Shown: positions 42,450-53,313, counted from the stretch's first letter. The stretch is DNA of 64,000 bases from JBAVVD01 sp049697115 (GCA_049697115.1 JBAVVD010000073.1:1-64000); one strand, 5' to 3'. Numbers and translations: made by a program. The notes: generated from the sequence alone by a model not told the origin.

Positions 42450-43732
42450 ATTATGCCCAGAGTCAGAAGTACCTCCAGGAAATCCAGAGCCTGGGCATTA
42501 AATTGGGGCTGGACAATATCCGCGCCCTCCTTTCCTCTTTAAATAATCCCCATCAAGAGTATCCTTCCGTCATCGTGGCGGGCACAAATGGAAAGGGCTC
42601 GGTCTGTGCTATGCTCGCCCAGATTTTAGCCGAGCACCGCCTGCGCGTCGGGCTCTATACGTCTCCCCATTTGGTCAGAGCGGAAGAAAGAATCCGGGTG
42701 ATGGACGAACCTATCCCTCCCAGGGATTTTTGCCGCTGTCTTACGGTCATCAAGGAGAAGGTGGATGTTCTCCTGAATACAGGGAAGCTCAATGCGTCCC
42801 TGACATTTTTTGAGGTGCTGACCTCAGTGGCCTTTCTCTACTTTGCCCAGCAGAAAGTGGACATCGCGATCCTCGAGGTGGGAATGGGAGGAAGATTTGA
42901 TGCGACGAATGTGGGTGGGCCTCTTGTTTCCGTGATTGTTACAGTGAGCAGAGACCACCAGGAATTCCTCGGCGGAAGACTCCGTCAGATTGCTTTTGAA
43001 AAGGCTGGGATTATCAAACCGGGCGTTCCTGTGATTTGCGGGGATTGCGGCAGGGAAGCCTTAAGGGTCATTCAGAAAAGGGCGGCGGAGATGGACGCTC
43101 CGTTCACAGCCGTTTTTAATCGGCCGGAGTGCTTTCAAGCCGAAAAAACAGCGAAGGCCTATCAGTTTACATATTCTCTCGACGGAAAGAAATATGTCTA
43201 TACTCCTTTTCTCAAAGGGAAGCATCAGGGGATGAATGCGGCGGTGGCAGTGGCGGTGGCCTCGGAATTGAGCCGGAGTTGGAGGAAACTGGAAAAAAGA
43301 AAAATAATCCGGGGAATCGAGAAAGCCAGGTGGGAAGGCCGCTTGGAGACTCTCTCCAGAAAGCCATTGCTTCTTCTGGATGGGGCCCATAATGAGGCGG
43401 GCGCAAAGGTTATCAGAAGTTACATTCTGGATTTTATCTCTCCGCCTCTCATCCTGGTTTTTGCCATGATGGAAAATAAAAAAATCCAAAAAGTCGCCCG
43501 GATTCTCTTTCCACTGGCTCAAAAAGTCATCTGCACCCATTTTCCTTATTTCCGGGCGGCATCGCCCGAGAAAATCAGGGATCAGACATTGGAGTTCAAG
43601 GATCGGATTATCTGCGAACCGGATGTCCAAACAGCGGTTCGAAAAGCGCGGATAGAAGCGGGAATCCGGGGATGCGTCCTTGTCACGGGTTCGCTTTTTC
43701 TTGTCGGTGAGGTCAAAAAACTCTTTCGTTGA
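42446..43732 (+). CDS. folC: Folylpolyglutamate synthase / dihydrofolate synthase
   Basis: 428 residues of the Mur ligase superfamily. The P-loop is G-T-N-G-K-G-S-V, followed by 'GLYTSPHLVRAEERIRV', 'DIAILEVGMGGRFDATNV', 'EKAGIIKPGVPVI' and the C-terminal 'LLLDGAHNEAGAKV'. These are diagnostic for FolC, which adds glutamate to (dihydro)pteroate and folates. ATGA overlap with accD. About 65 bp separate it from the ATP synthase operon. Confidence 0.95.
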   Translation: MNYAQSQKYLQEIQSLGIKLGLDNIRALLSSLNNPHQEYPSVIVAGTNGKGSVCAMLAQILAEHRLRVGLYTSPHLVRAEERIRVMDEPIPPRDFCRCLTVIKEKVDVLLNTGKLNASLTFFEVLTSVAFLYFAQQKVDIAILEVGMGGRFDATNVGGPLVSVIVTVSRDHQEFLGGRLRQIAFEKAGIIKPGVPVICGDCGREALRVIQKRAAEMDAPFTAVFNRPECFQAEKTAKAYQFTYSLDGKKYVYTPFLKGKHQGMNAAVAVAVASELSRSWRKLEKRKIIRGIEKARWEGRLETLSRKPLLLLDGAHNEAGAKVIRSYILDFISPPLILVFAMMENKKIQKVARILFPLAQKVICTHFPYFRAASPEKIRDQTLEFKDRIICEPDVQTAVRKARIEAGIRGCVLVTGSLFLVGEVKKLFR

Positions 43733-43736
43733 CGGG

Positions 43737-43765
43737 TTGCTTTTTAAGGGGAAAAGTGATAAATT
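43737..43765 (+). promoter_or_regulatory. Promoter-like sequence for the ATP synthase operon
   Basis: TTGCTT (43737-43742), 17-bp spacer, TAAATT (43760-43765), about 32 bp before ATG 43798. Confidence 0.45.
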
Positions 43766-43797
43766 TCAATTTCCATTTTTCTTCTTGTTGATTGAAA

Positions 43798-44214
43798 ATG
43801 CTCTCCATTGACGCCACGCTTATTATTGTTTTTTTAATTGTCTGGATTCTTGTTTTTGTTCTCAACAGAATATTTTTCAGGCCTCTGTTGAGGATTATGG
43901 AAGAGAGAAGGATCAAGATCCAGGGAAATAAAAATCGGGCCCAGCAGAGCCTGGAATCCTCTGAACAGAGCCTCCTGGAAGTCGAGAGTGCCTTAAAGGC
44001 GGCCCGGGCCGAGGCCGATAAGGTGAAGGAAAAGCTGGAAACTGGGGCTTTAAGGGAGAAAGCCCGACTCCTTGCCGAACTCAATTCAGAATCAAACCGA
44101 GATCTGGAGAAGGCCAAGGCGATGCTCAATAAAGAGATAAAAAAACTCAAGGAAGAGCTGAAATCCGAAGCGGAGGATCTCGCGGAGAGAATTGAACAGA
44201 GGTTATTGAGTTGA
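43798..44214 (+). CDS. ATP synthase Fo subunit b' (peripheral stalk)
   Basis: 138 residues. One N-terminal transmembrane helix (I-I-V-F-L-I-V-W-I-L-V-F-V-L-N) is followed by a continuous charged coiled coil ('SLLEVESALKAARAEADKVK'), the plan of Fo b/b' subunits. 'FFRPLLRIMEERR' after the helix is family-typical. Two b-type genes in tandem indicate a b/b' heterodimeric stalk as in photosynthetic and many environmental bacteria. I start it at ATG 43798 rather than the TTG two codons earlier. Confidence 0.85.
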   Translation: MLSIDATLIIVFLIVWILVFVLNRIFFRPLLRIMEERRIKIQGNKNRAQQSLESSEQSLLEVESALKAARAEADKVKEKLETGALREKARLLAELNSESNRDLEKAKAMLNKEIKKLKEELKSEAEDLAERIEQRLLS

Positions 44215-44804
44215 TGTCATCCAAAAAACAGGGGCTTTGGATTCTTCTGATGGTGCCTCTCTTCATTTTTATGACTTCTTCGGCGTCCGCTGAGGAAGGA
44301 TCCGATTATAATCTCAAGGATTTTCTCGGTAAGGTCATCAATTTTATTATTCTCTTCGGAGGTTTGACCTATATTCTTTACAAGCCGCTTCGGAATTTTC
44401 TTGAAAAAAGAACGGCCGATGTCGGACAGTCTATTCGTGAATCAGAGACATTAAGGACGGAAGCCGAGAAGAAACTTCAGGAGGCAAGGCAAAGACTGGC
44501 CGACCTGGAAAAGGAAATTCACGGGCTCCGGAAGGCTGCGGAAGCAGAAGGAATCAGGGAAAAGGCGAGAATCCAATCTATTACCGAGAAGGAGATGGAA
44601 AGAATCCGGCAGTTGACTCGCGAGGAGATAGAGAGGCAGGCCAGAGCCGGCATCAGAGAGCTCAGGGAATTCACGGCTGATCTGGCTGTGACTTTAGCCG
44701 AGGCAAGAATAAAAGAGAAAGCGTCTCCCCGGGAACATACTCTTCTGATTGATAAATCCATAGAGAGGCTGGCAGAGCTTTATGAAAAGTCAAATTCTGG
44801 TTAA
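44214..44804 (+). CDS. atpF: ATP synthase Fo subunit b, with N-terminal signal-like helix
   Basis: 196 residues. A first hydrophobic segment ending T-S-S-A-S-A-E-E looks like a cleavable signal peptide. The stalk helix follows ('FIILFGGLTYILYKPLRNFL'), then a long coiled coil ('EAEKKLQEARQRLADLEKEI'). An extra N-terminal signal-like sequence also occurs on b subunits of some other bacteria. The ATG overlaps the previous stop (TGATG), so translation is coupled. Together with the previous gene it forms the peripheral stalk linking Fo to the delta and alpha subunits. Confidence 0.88.
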   Translation: MSSKKQGLWILLMVPLFIFMTSSASAEEGSDYNLKDFLGKVINFIILFGGLTYILYKPLRNFLEKRTADVGQSIRESETLRTEAEKKLQEARQRLADLEKEIHGLRKAAEAEGIREKARIQSITEKEMERIRQLTREEIERQARAGIRELREFTADLAVTLAEARIKEKASPREHTLLIDKSIERLAELYEKSNSG

Positions 44805-45324
44805 AAGATACACGCGGGGGCTGGTCACGGCTTTACGAAATCAGAAAGAGTATCAGACCGTTAGCCGTGAGCTGGAGGATTTCCAGAGCCTCCTCTCCTC
44901 TCATGAAGGCCTTTGGAACCTTCTCTGTCGCCCTTTTTTAACCACGAGCAAGAAAATTCAAATCGTCCGGGAGATCCTGGCTAAGAAGTCGTACCAGGAT
45001 AAAACCTCCAGGTTCATCATTTTGCTCCTGGAGCACAAACGACTTGAGCTCCTTAAGGAAATTTTATCAGGCTTGCCTGTGGCCTGGAGAGAACAGCAGG
45101 GAATTCTGACGCTGGAGGTGAGGTCCGTTGTTCCTTTGAAAGAGGGCCAGAAGAAGAAATTACAGAAGGAGCTTCAGATGCTGGAAAAGAGTCCGGTCCA
45201 TTTGGAATATATGATCGATCCCGAACTCCTGGGGGGGCTGGCTGTCAGGAAAGGGAATCAGGTCTATGATGCTTCCCTTAAGGGCCATTTAATGAAACTT
45301 AAAGAAAGAATGAGTGAGAGGTAG
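44782..45324 (+). CDS. atpH: ATP synthase F1 subunit delta
   Basis: 180 residues of the OSCP/delta family: N-terminal helical bundle ('KRYTRGLVTALRNQKEYQTV'), 'RPFLTTSKKIQIVREILAKK', and the C-terminal '...PVHLEYMIDPELLGGLAVR...YDASLKGHLMKL' signature. It connects the b/b' stalk to the top of the alpha3beta3 head. The start lies within the preceding gene (23-bp overlap). Confidence 0.93.
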   Translation: MKSQILVKRYTRGLVTALRNQKEYQTVSRELEDFQSLLSSHEGLWNLLCRPFLTTSKKIQIVREILAKKSYQDKTSRFIILLLEHKRLELLKEILSGLPVAWREQQGILTLEVRSVVPLKEGQKKKLQKELQMLEKSPVHLEYMIDPELLGGLAVRKGNQVYDASLKGHLMKLKERMSER

Positions 45325-45330
45325 TTGAAG

Positions 45331-46848
45331 ATGGAGATTAAAGCGGATGAAATCAGTAAAATCATTCAGAGGCAAATCGAGGGGTTTGCGGCCGATGTCG
45401 ACATTAAAGAAATTGGGACTGTCATTTCCGTAGGGGACGGCATTGCCCGCATCTATGGCCTTGACCGTGTGATGTACAATGAGCTTCTGGAATTTCCCCA
45501 TGATGTGTTTGGCTTGGCCTTGAACCTGGAAGAAGACAGTGTCGGAGCGGTCCTTTTTGGAGAAAGCCATATGATAAAAGAGGGGGACCTGGTCAAGAGG
45601 ACACACCGGATCACGCAAGTTCCTGCGGGTCCTGCCCTCATCGGAAGGGTGATCGATCCTCTGGGACAGCCGTTGGACGGAAAAGGACCGATCAAGACGG
45701 ATATTTTCCAGGTCGTGGAACGCCTGGCGCCGGGCGTGGTGGACCGGCTGCCCGTTCGGGAGCCCTTACAAACGGGAATTAAGGCCATCGATGCCATGAT
45801 TCCCATAGGAAGAGGGCAGAGGGAATTGATCATCGGCGACCGTCAGACGGGGAAATCCATTATTGTTGTCGACACCATACTCAACCAGAAGAACTTCGAT
45901 GTCGTCTGTATCTATGTGGCCATCGGACAAAAGAATTCCACCGTCGCCCAGACCATTAAGATTCTGGAGGACTATGGAGCCATGGATTACACCATCGTCG
46001 TGGTGGCTTCGGCCAGCGAATCCTCGCCGCTCCAATACCTGGCCCCCTACAGTGGCTGCGCCATTGGCGAATATTTCAGGGACAACGGCCGCCATTCCCT
46101 TGTCATTTACGATGACCTCTCCAAGCATGCCGCCGCCTATAGGGAAATATCGCTCCTCCTCCGCCGTCCGCCCGGAAGGGAGGCCTATCCAGGGGATGTC
46201 TTTTATCTCCACTCACGGCTCCTTGAGCGGGCCGCCAAAATGAACGATGAGCACAGCGGCGGCTCCCTGACCGCCCTGCCCATTATTGAGACTCAGGCGG
46301 GAGATGTTTCCGGTTATATTCCGACCAACGTGATATCCATTACAGACGGCCAGATCTATCTGGAATCCGAGCTCTTTAACTCAGGAGTACGACCCGCCAT
46401 CAACATCGGGATCTCCGTCTCGCGCGTGGGAGGCAATGCCCAGATTAAAGCCATGAAGCAGGTGGCGGGCAAAATGCGCCTCGATTTGGCCCAATACAGA
46501 GAACTGGTGACCTTTGCTCAGTTCGGAACAGAGCTGGACAAGACCAGCCAGGCGCAACTGGACCGGGGCATGAGGCTTATAGAAATACTCAAACAGGACC
46601 AGTTTAAGCCGGTTCCCGTGGAGAGACAAATCCTGATTATCTATGCCGGAAACCGCGGATTTCTGGATGAGTTCGAAGTCAGTCAGGTTCAAGAGTACGA
46701 GAGAAAATTGAACGAGTTTGTGGAAAAGGAGCATCCGGAACTGTTTCTAAAGCTTGCCGAAAAGAAAGAAATTGACAAGGCTCTGGATGAGGCGATCGGC
46801 GCGGCCTTGAAAGAATTTAATCAAAGATTCAAAAAGGATCTCGGTTAG
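45331..46848 (+). CDS. atpA: ATP synthase F1 subunit alpha
   Basis: 505 residues. Start M-E-I-K-A-D-E-I-S-K-I-I; P-loop G-D-R-Q-T-G-K-S; 'LLRRPPGREAYPGDVFYLHS'; and the nucleotide-site segment 'NVISITDGQIYLESELFNSG', all diagnostic of the non-catalytic alpha subunit. I prefer ATG 45331 over the TTG at 45325, which immediately follows the atpH stop. The sequence is conserved along its length with no missing motif. Confidence 0.97.
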   Translation: MEIKADEISKIIQRQIEGFAADVDIKEIGTVISVGDGIARIYGLDRVMYNELLEFPHDVFGLALNLEEDSVGAVLFGESHMIKEGDLVKRTHRITQVPAGPALIGRVIDPLGQPLDGKGPIKTDIFQVVERLAPGVVDRLPVREPLQTGIKAIDAMIPIGRGQRELIIGDRQTGKSIIVVDTILNQKNFDVVCIYVAIGQKNSTVAQTIKILEDYGAMDYTIVVVASASESSPLQYLAPYSGCAIGEYFRDNGRHSLVIYDDLSKHAAAYREISLLLRRPPGREAYPGDVFYLHSRLLERAAKMNDEHSGGSLTALPIIETQAGDVSGYIPTNVISITDGQIYLESELFNSGVRPAINIGISVSRVGGNAQIKAMKQVAGKMRLDLAQYRELVTFAQFGTELDKTSQAQLDRGMRLIEILKQDQFKPVPVERQILIIYAGNRGFLDEFEVSQVQEYERKLNEFVEKEHPELFLKLAEKKEIDKALDEAIGAALKEFNQRFKKDLG

Positions 46849-46849
46849 G

Positions 46850-47713
46850 ATGCCTACGCTGATCGACATGAGAAGAAGGATCAAAAGTGTGAAGAACACC
46901 GAGCAGATCACCAAAGCCATGAAGACCGTGGCCACGGCCAAGTTTAAAAAAGCCAAGCGCATGATTCTCGAAAGACGGCCCTACTGGCACAATGCACCGG
47001 ACTTGATGGCGCAAATTGCTTTATGGGCGTCCCGGGTGTTCCATCCGCTGCTTATCCAAAGGGAAGAAAGAAAAATCCATGCCGTCTTTATCACTTCGGA
47101 TAAAGGGCTGTGTGGGGCCTTTAATTCCAATTTATTGGCCCAGGCGTTGTCTTTCCTCGAAGAGAAATCCAGCCGGTCAGAAGTCCGATTGATTCTGATT
47201 GGGAAAAAAGCGTTCAATTTTTTTAAAAAATATTCCTTTCCTGTCGAGCAGTCCTATTTCGATAAAGTGGACAAACTCAGGGTCGAAGACCTTCAGGAAA
47301 TGGCCCGGCATCTGATGCGTCTGTATACCTTCTGCCAAACCGACGCTGTCTATATTGTTTACAATGAGTTTAAATCGGTCCTTGCCCCGCGGATAATCCT
47401 CACCAAAATTTTACCGCTTGAGCCTTCTCCGGAAGAAAGCGGCGGAAGCCTCGTGTTTCCGGATTGGGAGCCCCGGGCGGCGGCTTTGCTGGAGACCCTC
47501 ATTCCCCGTTATGTGGAGAACCAGTTCTGCCATTTTTTCTTTGAGTCCCTGGCCGCCGAGCAGGCGGCACGGATGATGGCGATGGAGAATGCCTCACAGA
47601 ATGCCGAAGAATTAATATCCCGCCTGGTTCTGGTGATGAATAAAATTCGACAGGCGTCCATCACGAAGGAGCTGCTGGAGATTATGACTGCGGTCGATGC
47701 TCTTTCCCAATAA
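46850..47713 (+). CDS. atpG: ATP synthase F1 subunit gamma
   Basis: 287 residues. The N-terminal helix M-P-T-L-I-D-M-R-R-R-I-K-S-V-K-N-T-E-Q-I-T-K and the C-terminal helix 'LVLMNKIRQASITKELLEIM' form the central coiled-coil rotor. 'TSDKGLCGAFNSNL' is the family signature. One base separates it from the atpA stop. Confidence 0.96.
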   Translation: MPTLIDMRRRIKSVKNTEQITKAMKTVATAKFKKAKRMILERRPYWHNAPDLMAQIALWASRVFHPLLIQREERKIHAVFITSDKGLCGAFNSNLLAQALSFLEEKSSRSEVRLILIGKKAFNFFKKYSFPVEQSYFDKVDKLRVEDLQEMARHLMRLYTFCQTDAVYIVYNEFKSVLAPRIILTKILPLEPSPEESGGSLVFPDWEPRAAALLETLIPRYVENQFCHFFFESLAAEQAARMMAMENASQNAEELISRLVLVMNKIRQASITKELLEIMTAVDALSQ

Positions 47714-47734
47714 CGCGTGGAGAGGAAGAAAAGA

Positions 47735-49182
<1,448 letters not shown>

Positions 49183-49186
<4 letters not shown>

Positions 49187-49476
49187 GCCAGAATTTGCCC
49201 GTTTCTCTTCATTTGAAAGTCATTACACCGCACAGGCTTCTCTGTGAAGACGATGTGGATGAAGTCACTCTTCCCGGCCTGGAGGGTTATCTCGGCATAC
49301 TCCCCGGTCACAGGCCTCTGGTATTGGCTCTGGGAAAAGGGAAGATCAAGTATCGGCAGGGAAAAACAGAGGTGAGTCATTCGGTCCAGGGAGGGTATGC
49401 GGAGGTCTTGCCTGAGAAAATCCTTGTTTTCACGGAAGTGAGCGATGGGGAAGAGGACGAACCGGCTCAAGGCTGA
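49183..49476 (+). CDS. atpC: ATP synthase F1 subunit epsilon, short form
   Basis: Only 97 residues, against roughly 130-140 usual for the family. The N-terminal beta-sandwich is complete ('LHLKVITPHRLLCEDDVDEV', 'GYLGILPGHRPLVLAL', 'GGYAEVLPEKILVFTEVSD'). The chain then ends within an acidic tail (E-E-D-E-P-A-Q-G), so the C-terminal helical hairpin that can inhibit ATP hydrolysis is absent. ATGA overlap with atpD. It closes the ATP synthase gene run. Confidence 0.93.
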
Positions 49477-50200
49477 TGATGAGACTCTGGATACCTTTTA
49501 TAAAGGCCGTATTCTCGTCCTGCAGAAGAAAAAAGGATACCGTTTTTCCGTAGACGCCCCGCTCCTGGCCGATTTCATCCAGACCAAAAGTTCAGATGTC
49601 CTTCTCGAACTGGGAACGGGAAACGGCATTATCTCCCTCCTCCTCAGCATCAAGCCCTTCCGCCATATCACGGCCTTGGAAATTCAGGGGCCTCTGGCCG
49701 ATTTGGCGCGAAGAAATGTCGTTCTCAACAACCTCGAAGAGCGAGTGACTGTGCGTGAGGAAGATTTTCGCACTTTCCATTCCGATCAAAAATTTGAAAT
49801 TATCTTTGCCAATCCGCCCTATATTCAAAAGCGCGGCGGACATCTGAGCATTTCCCTGGAAAAATCCATTGCAAAACACGAGTTAAAATGCGATATTTTT
49901 GATATTATGCGGAAGACAGAGGAATCACTCAAAGAGGAAGGAAAAGCCTTTTTCATCTATCCGGCCAGAAGAAAAGATGACCTTTTTCGGGCGGCAGAAA
50001 GCCATCATTTGAAAATCAGAGCGCTCCGTTTTATCTGTCCACGGGAACGCACAGAGGCCAATCTTTTTCTTTCTGAGTGCGGTTTTTCATCAGGTTCCGT
50101 CCGGACATATCCTCCTTTAATCCTTTATGATGAAAACGGAGAGCCCACCGAGGAAGCCCGGCAGATATTTACAGGAAGGACCCATGGGCCGGCTTTTTAG
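49445..50200 (+). CDS. TrmN6-like tRNA/DNA adenine-N6 methyltransferase
   Basis: 251 residues. 'GYRFSVDAPLLADFI' is the TrmN6-family substrate segment, followed by motif I L-E-L-G-T-G-N-G-I-I, and N-P-P-Y near residue 121 as catalytic motif IV of amino-methyltransferases. It resembles TrmN6/YfiC, which methylates A37 of tRNA-Val; other substrates are possible. It overlaps atpC by 32 bp and the following permease gene by 17 bp, so it is tightly coupled to unrelated neighbours. Confidence 0.85.
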   Translation: MGKRTNRLKADDETLDTFYKGRILVLQKKKGYRFSVDAPLLADFIQTKSSDVLLELGTGNGIISLLLSIKPFRHITALEIQGPLADLARRNVVLNNLEERVTVREEDFRTFHSDQKFEIIFANPPYIQKRGGHLSISLEKSIAKHELKCDIFDIMRKTEESLKEEGKAFFIYPARRKDDLFRAAESHHLKIRALRFICPRERTEANLFLSECGFSSGSVRTYPPLILYDENGEPTEEARQIFTGRTHGPAF

Positions 50201-51020
50201 AAATTTCAGGGAACTCTACAAATACCGGGTGCTGATTCAGAACCTGGTGAGCCGTGAGCTCAAGGCGCGCTACCGGGGAACAATCCTGGGCTTTCTCTGG
50301 TCTTTCATCAATCCTCTGCTTCTCATGATCATCTATACAATCGTCTTCGGATTTATCATCGGTCCCCGCGACCCGGCGTTCAACAACAATCCCATTCTCT
50401 ATGCGCTGTTCCTCTTCTGCGGTGTTCTTCCCTGGACATGGTTTTCCGCTTCCTCCATCGAGTCGGCCAACATCCTCATGATCCAGGGAAATCTCATCAA
50501 GAAGGTCCTCTTTCCGGCTGAGATCCTGCCTGTCGTCGTCGTGACATCCAACTTCATCCATTTCCTCTTCGGGCTGCCCATTCTTCTTTCGGCCAAGGCA
50601 CTGATCCTTCTGTTCGTTCCCAAGGCCCCGCCCTTCAAGATCTTCCTGGCCTTCCTTCCCGCCGTCATTCTGGTCCAGTTCGTTTTTTCTCTGGGCTTCG
50701 GCTTCCTCATCTCCTCCCTCACCGTCCACTTTCGCGATATCAAGGACATTTTGGCCAATCTCCTCACCTTCTGGTTCTTCGCCACTCCAATCATCTATCC
50801 GTTGACATTCCACACCATCCAGAACTCTTCCCTCCTTCGGACATTCCTCAACCTCAATCCCATGACCCATATCATGCAGGCGTATCAGAACTGTCTCTTC
50901 TACGGGACCCTCATCCGCTGGAAGAGGCTGGGAGTGACGCTGCTTGTTTCAATGGTCTTGTTAGGAATCGGTTATACCATTTTCGACAGGCTGCGGGACT
51001 CTTTCCCCGAGGAGGTCTAG
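50184..51020 (+). CDS. ABC-2 type polysaccharide export permease (Wzm-like)
   Basis: 278 residues from ATG 50184, preceded by AGGAAGGA. Six helices. The N-terminus 'YRVLIQNLVSRELKARYRGT' then 'LGFLWSFINPLLLMIIYTIV' is characteristic of Wzm/TagG-type permeases, with 'WFFATPIIYPLTFHTIQ' before the last helices. It exports a polyprenyl-linked polysaccharide (O-antigen, capsule or teichoic-like polymer) together with the ATPase encoded immediately downstream. Confidence 0.92.
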   Translation: MGRLFRNFRELYKYRVLIQNLVSRELKARYRGTILGFLWSFINPLLLMIIYTIVFGFIIGPRDPAFNNNPILYALFLFCGVLPWTWFSASSIESANILMIQGNLIKKVLFPAEILPVVVVTSNFIHFLFGLPILLSAKALILLFVPKAPPFKIFLAFLPAVILVQFVFSLGFGFLISSLTVHFRDIKDILANLLTFWFFATPIIYPLTFHTIQNSSLLRTFLNLNPMTHIMQAYQNCLFYGTLIRWKRLGVTLLVSMVLLGIGYTIFDRLRDSFPEEV

Positions 51021-52292
51021 GTGCATGCCATAGAAATCGAGAAAGTCACCCGGATTTACCAGAAGTATTCGGCGAAGCACCGCTTCCAGACATTCAAGAG
51101 CGCACTGCTCAAGGGGGACTTCTTCCGCTCCCTGCATCCGGATGAACTTGTGACCGCCTTGGACAACGTCGACTTCAAGGTCAGGAAAGGAACCACCTTC
51201 GGCATCATCGGAGAAAACGGCTCCGGGAAGAGCACGCTGCTGAAAGTTGTGGCCGGGATCACCAAGCCCAGCTCGGGAAGAGTGGAAGTGGAAGGCAAGA
51301 TTTCCGCTCTCATCGAGCTCGGCGCCGGATTCCATCCGGAGATATCCGGCCGCGAGAATGTCTATATCAACGGGATCATGCTCGGCCTGTCCAAGAAAGA
51401 AATCACGCAGAAGTTTCGCGAAATCGTCCGGTTCGCCGAGCTGGAACAATTTATCGATGCTCCGGTCAAGACCTATTCCTCGGGCATGTACATGCGGCTC
51501 GGATTTTCGATTGCCATCAACGTCAATCCCGATGTCCTGCTGATCGATGAGGTGCTGGCCGTGGGGGACGCATCGTTTGTCCCCAAATGCCTGGACAGGA
51601 TCAACGATTTCCGGCGCCGGAAGAAAACAATTCTCTTTGTCAGCCATGACCTTTCCACGGTTGAGAAAATTTGCGACAGGGTCGCCTGGCTCAAGGGGGG
51701 AGTGGTCCAGCTCATCGGCGAGCCCAAAAGAGTGATCGACGCCTACCTCCAGGATATCGCTGAAAAGCAGGAAGAACTTATGGAGAGAGAACATCAGGAA
51801 CGGACGTTTGACCAGGAATGGGAGGAGGGCCGCCGGGAAAACCGGTGGGGAAAACGGGAGGTGGAAATCCGGAAGGTGACCCTGAAGAACCTGCGGGGAG
51901 AAGAGAAGCATGTCTTTTCCCCCGAGGAAGGTCTGGTCATCGAGATGGATTTGGACGCCCGTTCCCGCATAGAGGACTTTGTTTTCGGGATCGGCATCTT
52001 CAATTCGCAGGGAATATCCTGCTACGGGATAAATACCTACCTTGACAATTTTACGCCTGTTTCCATTGAGGGCGAGGGGAAGGTCCTGTGCTGCATTGAA
52101 AAGCTGGACCTTATCAACGGGACATATTATTTGGATGTGGCCGTGCACAAGCGGGACGGCTACCCGTATGACTTCCACAGGAATTTATATTCTTTTATGG
52201 TTTCTTCCACCCGCAAGGACGTGGGGATCGCCCGTCTTCCCCACGCCTGGAGCTTCTCTCCCACAATTAATATTCGGGGACACAAAACCTGA
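51021..52292 (+). CDS. ABC transporter ATP-binding protein with C-terminal Wzt-like domain
   Basis: 423 residues from GTG 51021, directly after the permease stop. The ATPase domain (1-240) has Walker A G-E-N-G-S-G-K-S-T, signature Y-S-S-G-M-Y-M-R-L, Walker B V-L-L-I-D-E-V-L-A-V-G-D and the switch His (F-V-S-H-D). Residues about 285-420 form a beta-sandwich resembling the Wzt C-terminal domain ('GIGIFNSQGISCYGINTYL', 'YYLDVAVHKRDGYPYDFHR') that recognises the modified end of the glycan. That implies a chain-length terminator or capping modification elsewhere in the genome. Confidence 0.93.
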   Translation: MHAIEIEKVTRIYQKYSAKHRFQTFKSALLKGDFFRSLHPDELVTALDNVDFKVRKGTTFGIIGENGSGKSTLLKVVAGITKPSSGRVEVEGKISALIELGAGFHPEISGRENVYINGIMLGLSKKEITQKFREIVRFAELEQFIDAPVKTYSSGMYMRLGFSIAINVNPDVLLIDEVLAVGDASFVPKCLDRINDFRRRKKTILFVSHDLSTVEKICDRVAWLKGGVVQLIGEPKRVIDAYLQDIAEKQEELMEREHQERTFDQEWEEGRRENRWGKREVEIRKVTLKNLRGEEKHVFSPEEGLVIEMDLDARSRIEDFVFGIGIFNSQGISCYGINTYLDNFTPVSIEGEGKVLCCIEKLDLINGTYYLDVAVHKRDGYPYDFHRNLYSFMVSSTRKDVGIARLPHAWSFSPTINIRGHKT

Positions 52293-52401
52293 TTTTTCAA
52301 TGGATGGAGCCGCTTCCATGGGGAGTGGATTCATTCCAGAAAGACATCTCGAAATTAGATTTTTTTCATGTTTGTGCTATGATATTTTAAAGGTTGAATA
52401 G

Positions 52402-52884
52402 ATGGCTCACAAAAAGACCTGTAGCCTGAGTCAGTTGGAAAAAATCCGAAAGAGGCTTAAAAAACAGGGCCAAAAGGTGGTCTTTACCAACGGGTGCTTT
52501 GACCTTATTCACGGCGGACATATCTATCTTTTTAAAAAGGCAAAAAGCCTGGGGGACGTTTTAATTGTGGCCGTGAATGATGACGCATCCCTCCGGAAGA
52601 TCAAAGGACCGTCGCGGCCAGTTTTTCCGCTCAACGAGAGGCTCGAAGTCCTGGCAGCGATGGAATGCATTGACTATCTGACTGCTTTCTCCGAGGAAAC
52701 GCCGCAGAAAATTATCTCCGTCCTTCTTCCCGACATCCTGGTCAAGGGCGGCGACTGGAGACCGGATGAGGTGGTCGGCAGGAAAGAGGTCGAAGAGGCC
52801 GGAGGCCGGGTGGTCATCCTCCCTTACCTTAAAGGCCGTTCCAGCACATCCGTAATCAGGAAAATATTGAAAAGTATTTCTTAA
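52402..52884 (+). CDS. RfaE2-like sugar-1-phosphate adenylyltransferase / nucleotidyltransferase
   Basis: 160 residues of the cytidylyltransferase-like fold: V-F-T-N-G-C-F-D-L-I-H-G-G-H contains the HxGH nucleotide-binding motif, followed by 'VAVNDDASLRKIKGPSRPVF', 'ERLEVLAAMECIDYL' and the terminal S-S-T-S-V-I-R-K-I. This matches the C-terminal domain of HldE / RfaE2 (D-glycero-D-manno-heptose-1-phosphate adenylyltransferase) for LPS core heptose. The kinase domain is not fused. AAAGG lies about 9 nt before the ATG. It follows the polysaccharide exporter by 110 bp. Confidence 0.88.
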   Translation: MAHKKTCSLSQLEKIRKRLKKQGQKVVFTNGCFDLIHGGHIYLFKKAKSLGDVLIVAVNDDASLRKIKGPSRPVFPLNERLEVLAAMECIDYLTAFSEETPQKIISVLLPDILVKGGDWRPDEVVGRKEVEEAGGRVVILPYLKGRSSTSVIRKILKSIS

Positions 52885-52943
52885 ACCGTTCAAACAAAAA
52901 TGGCTGTCTTTTTGTATGGCGACGTGATATCTTTTAACCGACA

Positions 52944-53300
52944 ATGATTCGCGTAATCGACAAGAATCAGGTTCTCCGTTTCGCCGCCGGCCTGGCCGTT
53001 GTCCTCTTTGCCGTCTGGCTCCTCTCGCCGTTCATTAAGATTAATGCCGCGGACTATGCCCATGCCGGCGAAAATATCTATCGCCTGGCTCTGGGCATCT
53101 TGATCCTCCTCTTTTTTCTGGGAAAGCTAGCCTTCGACATTTTCTTTCCTCAAGGGATTGCCAAACGCGTTTCCAACTTCAAGACTTCATTTCTTGTCGT
53201 CTACAGTATCCTGGTTATTGGATTCATTCTCTATATCATTGCCCAAGCCGCAATCATCTACATCCAGACCAGCAGCCAGACCGATCAATTGACTTTCTGA
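52944..53300 (+). CDS. Small three-helix membrane protein of unknown function
   Basis: 118 residues with three predicted helices (about 12-33, 47-66 and 80-106). No catalytic motif. The overall look, 'RLALGILILLFFLGKLAFDI' and 'VVYSILVIGFILYIIAQAAI', resembles uncharacterised membrane proteins. It lies between the RfaE2-like gene and a convergent aminotransferase-type gene. I do not recognise the family. Confidence 0.6.
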   Translation: MIRVIDKNQVLRFAAGLAVVLFAVWLLSPFIKINAADYAHAGENIYRLALGILILLFFLGKLAFDIFFPQGIAKRVSNFKTSFLVVYSILVIGFILYIIAQAAIIYIQTSSQTDQLTF

Positions 53301-53313
53301 GACAGGTTTCCGC

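Noticed and set aside
50961..52178. Minus-strand frame of 405 codons across the Wzt-like gene
   Set aside because: The plus strand encodes complete Walker A, signature and Walker B motifs here.
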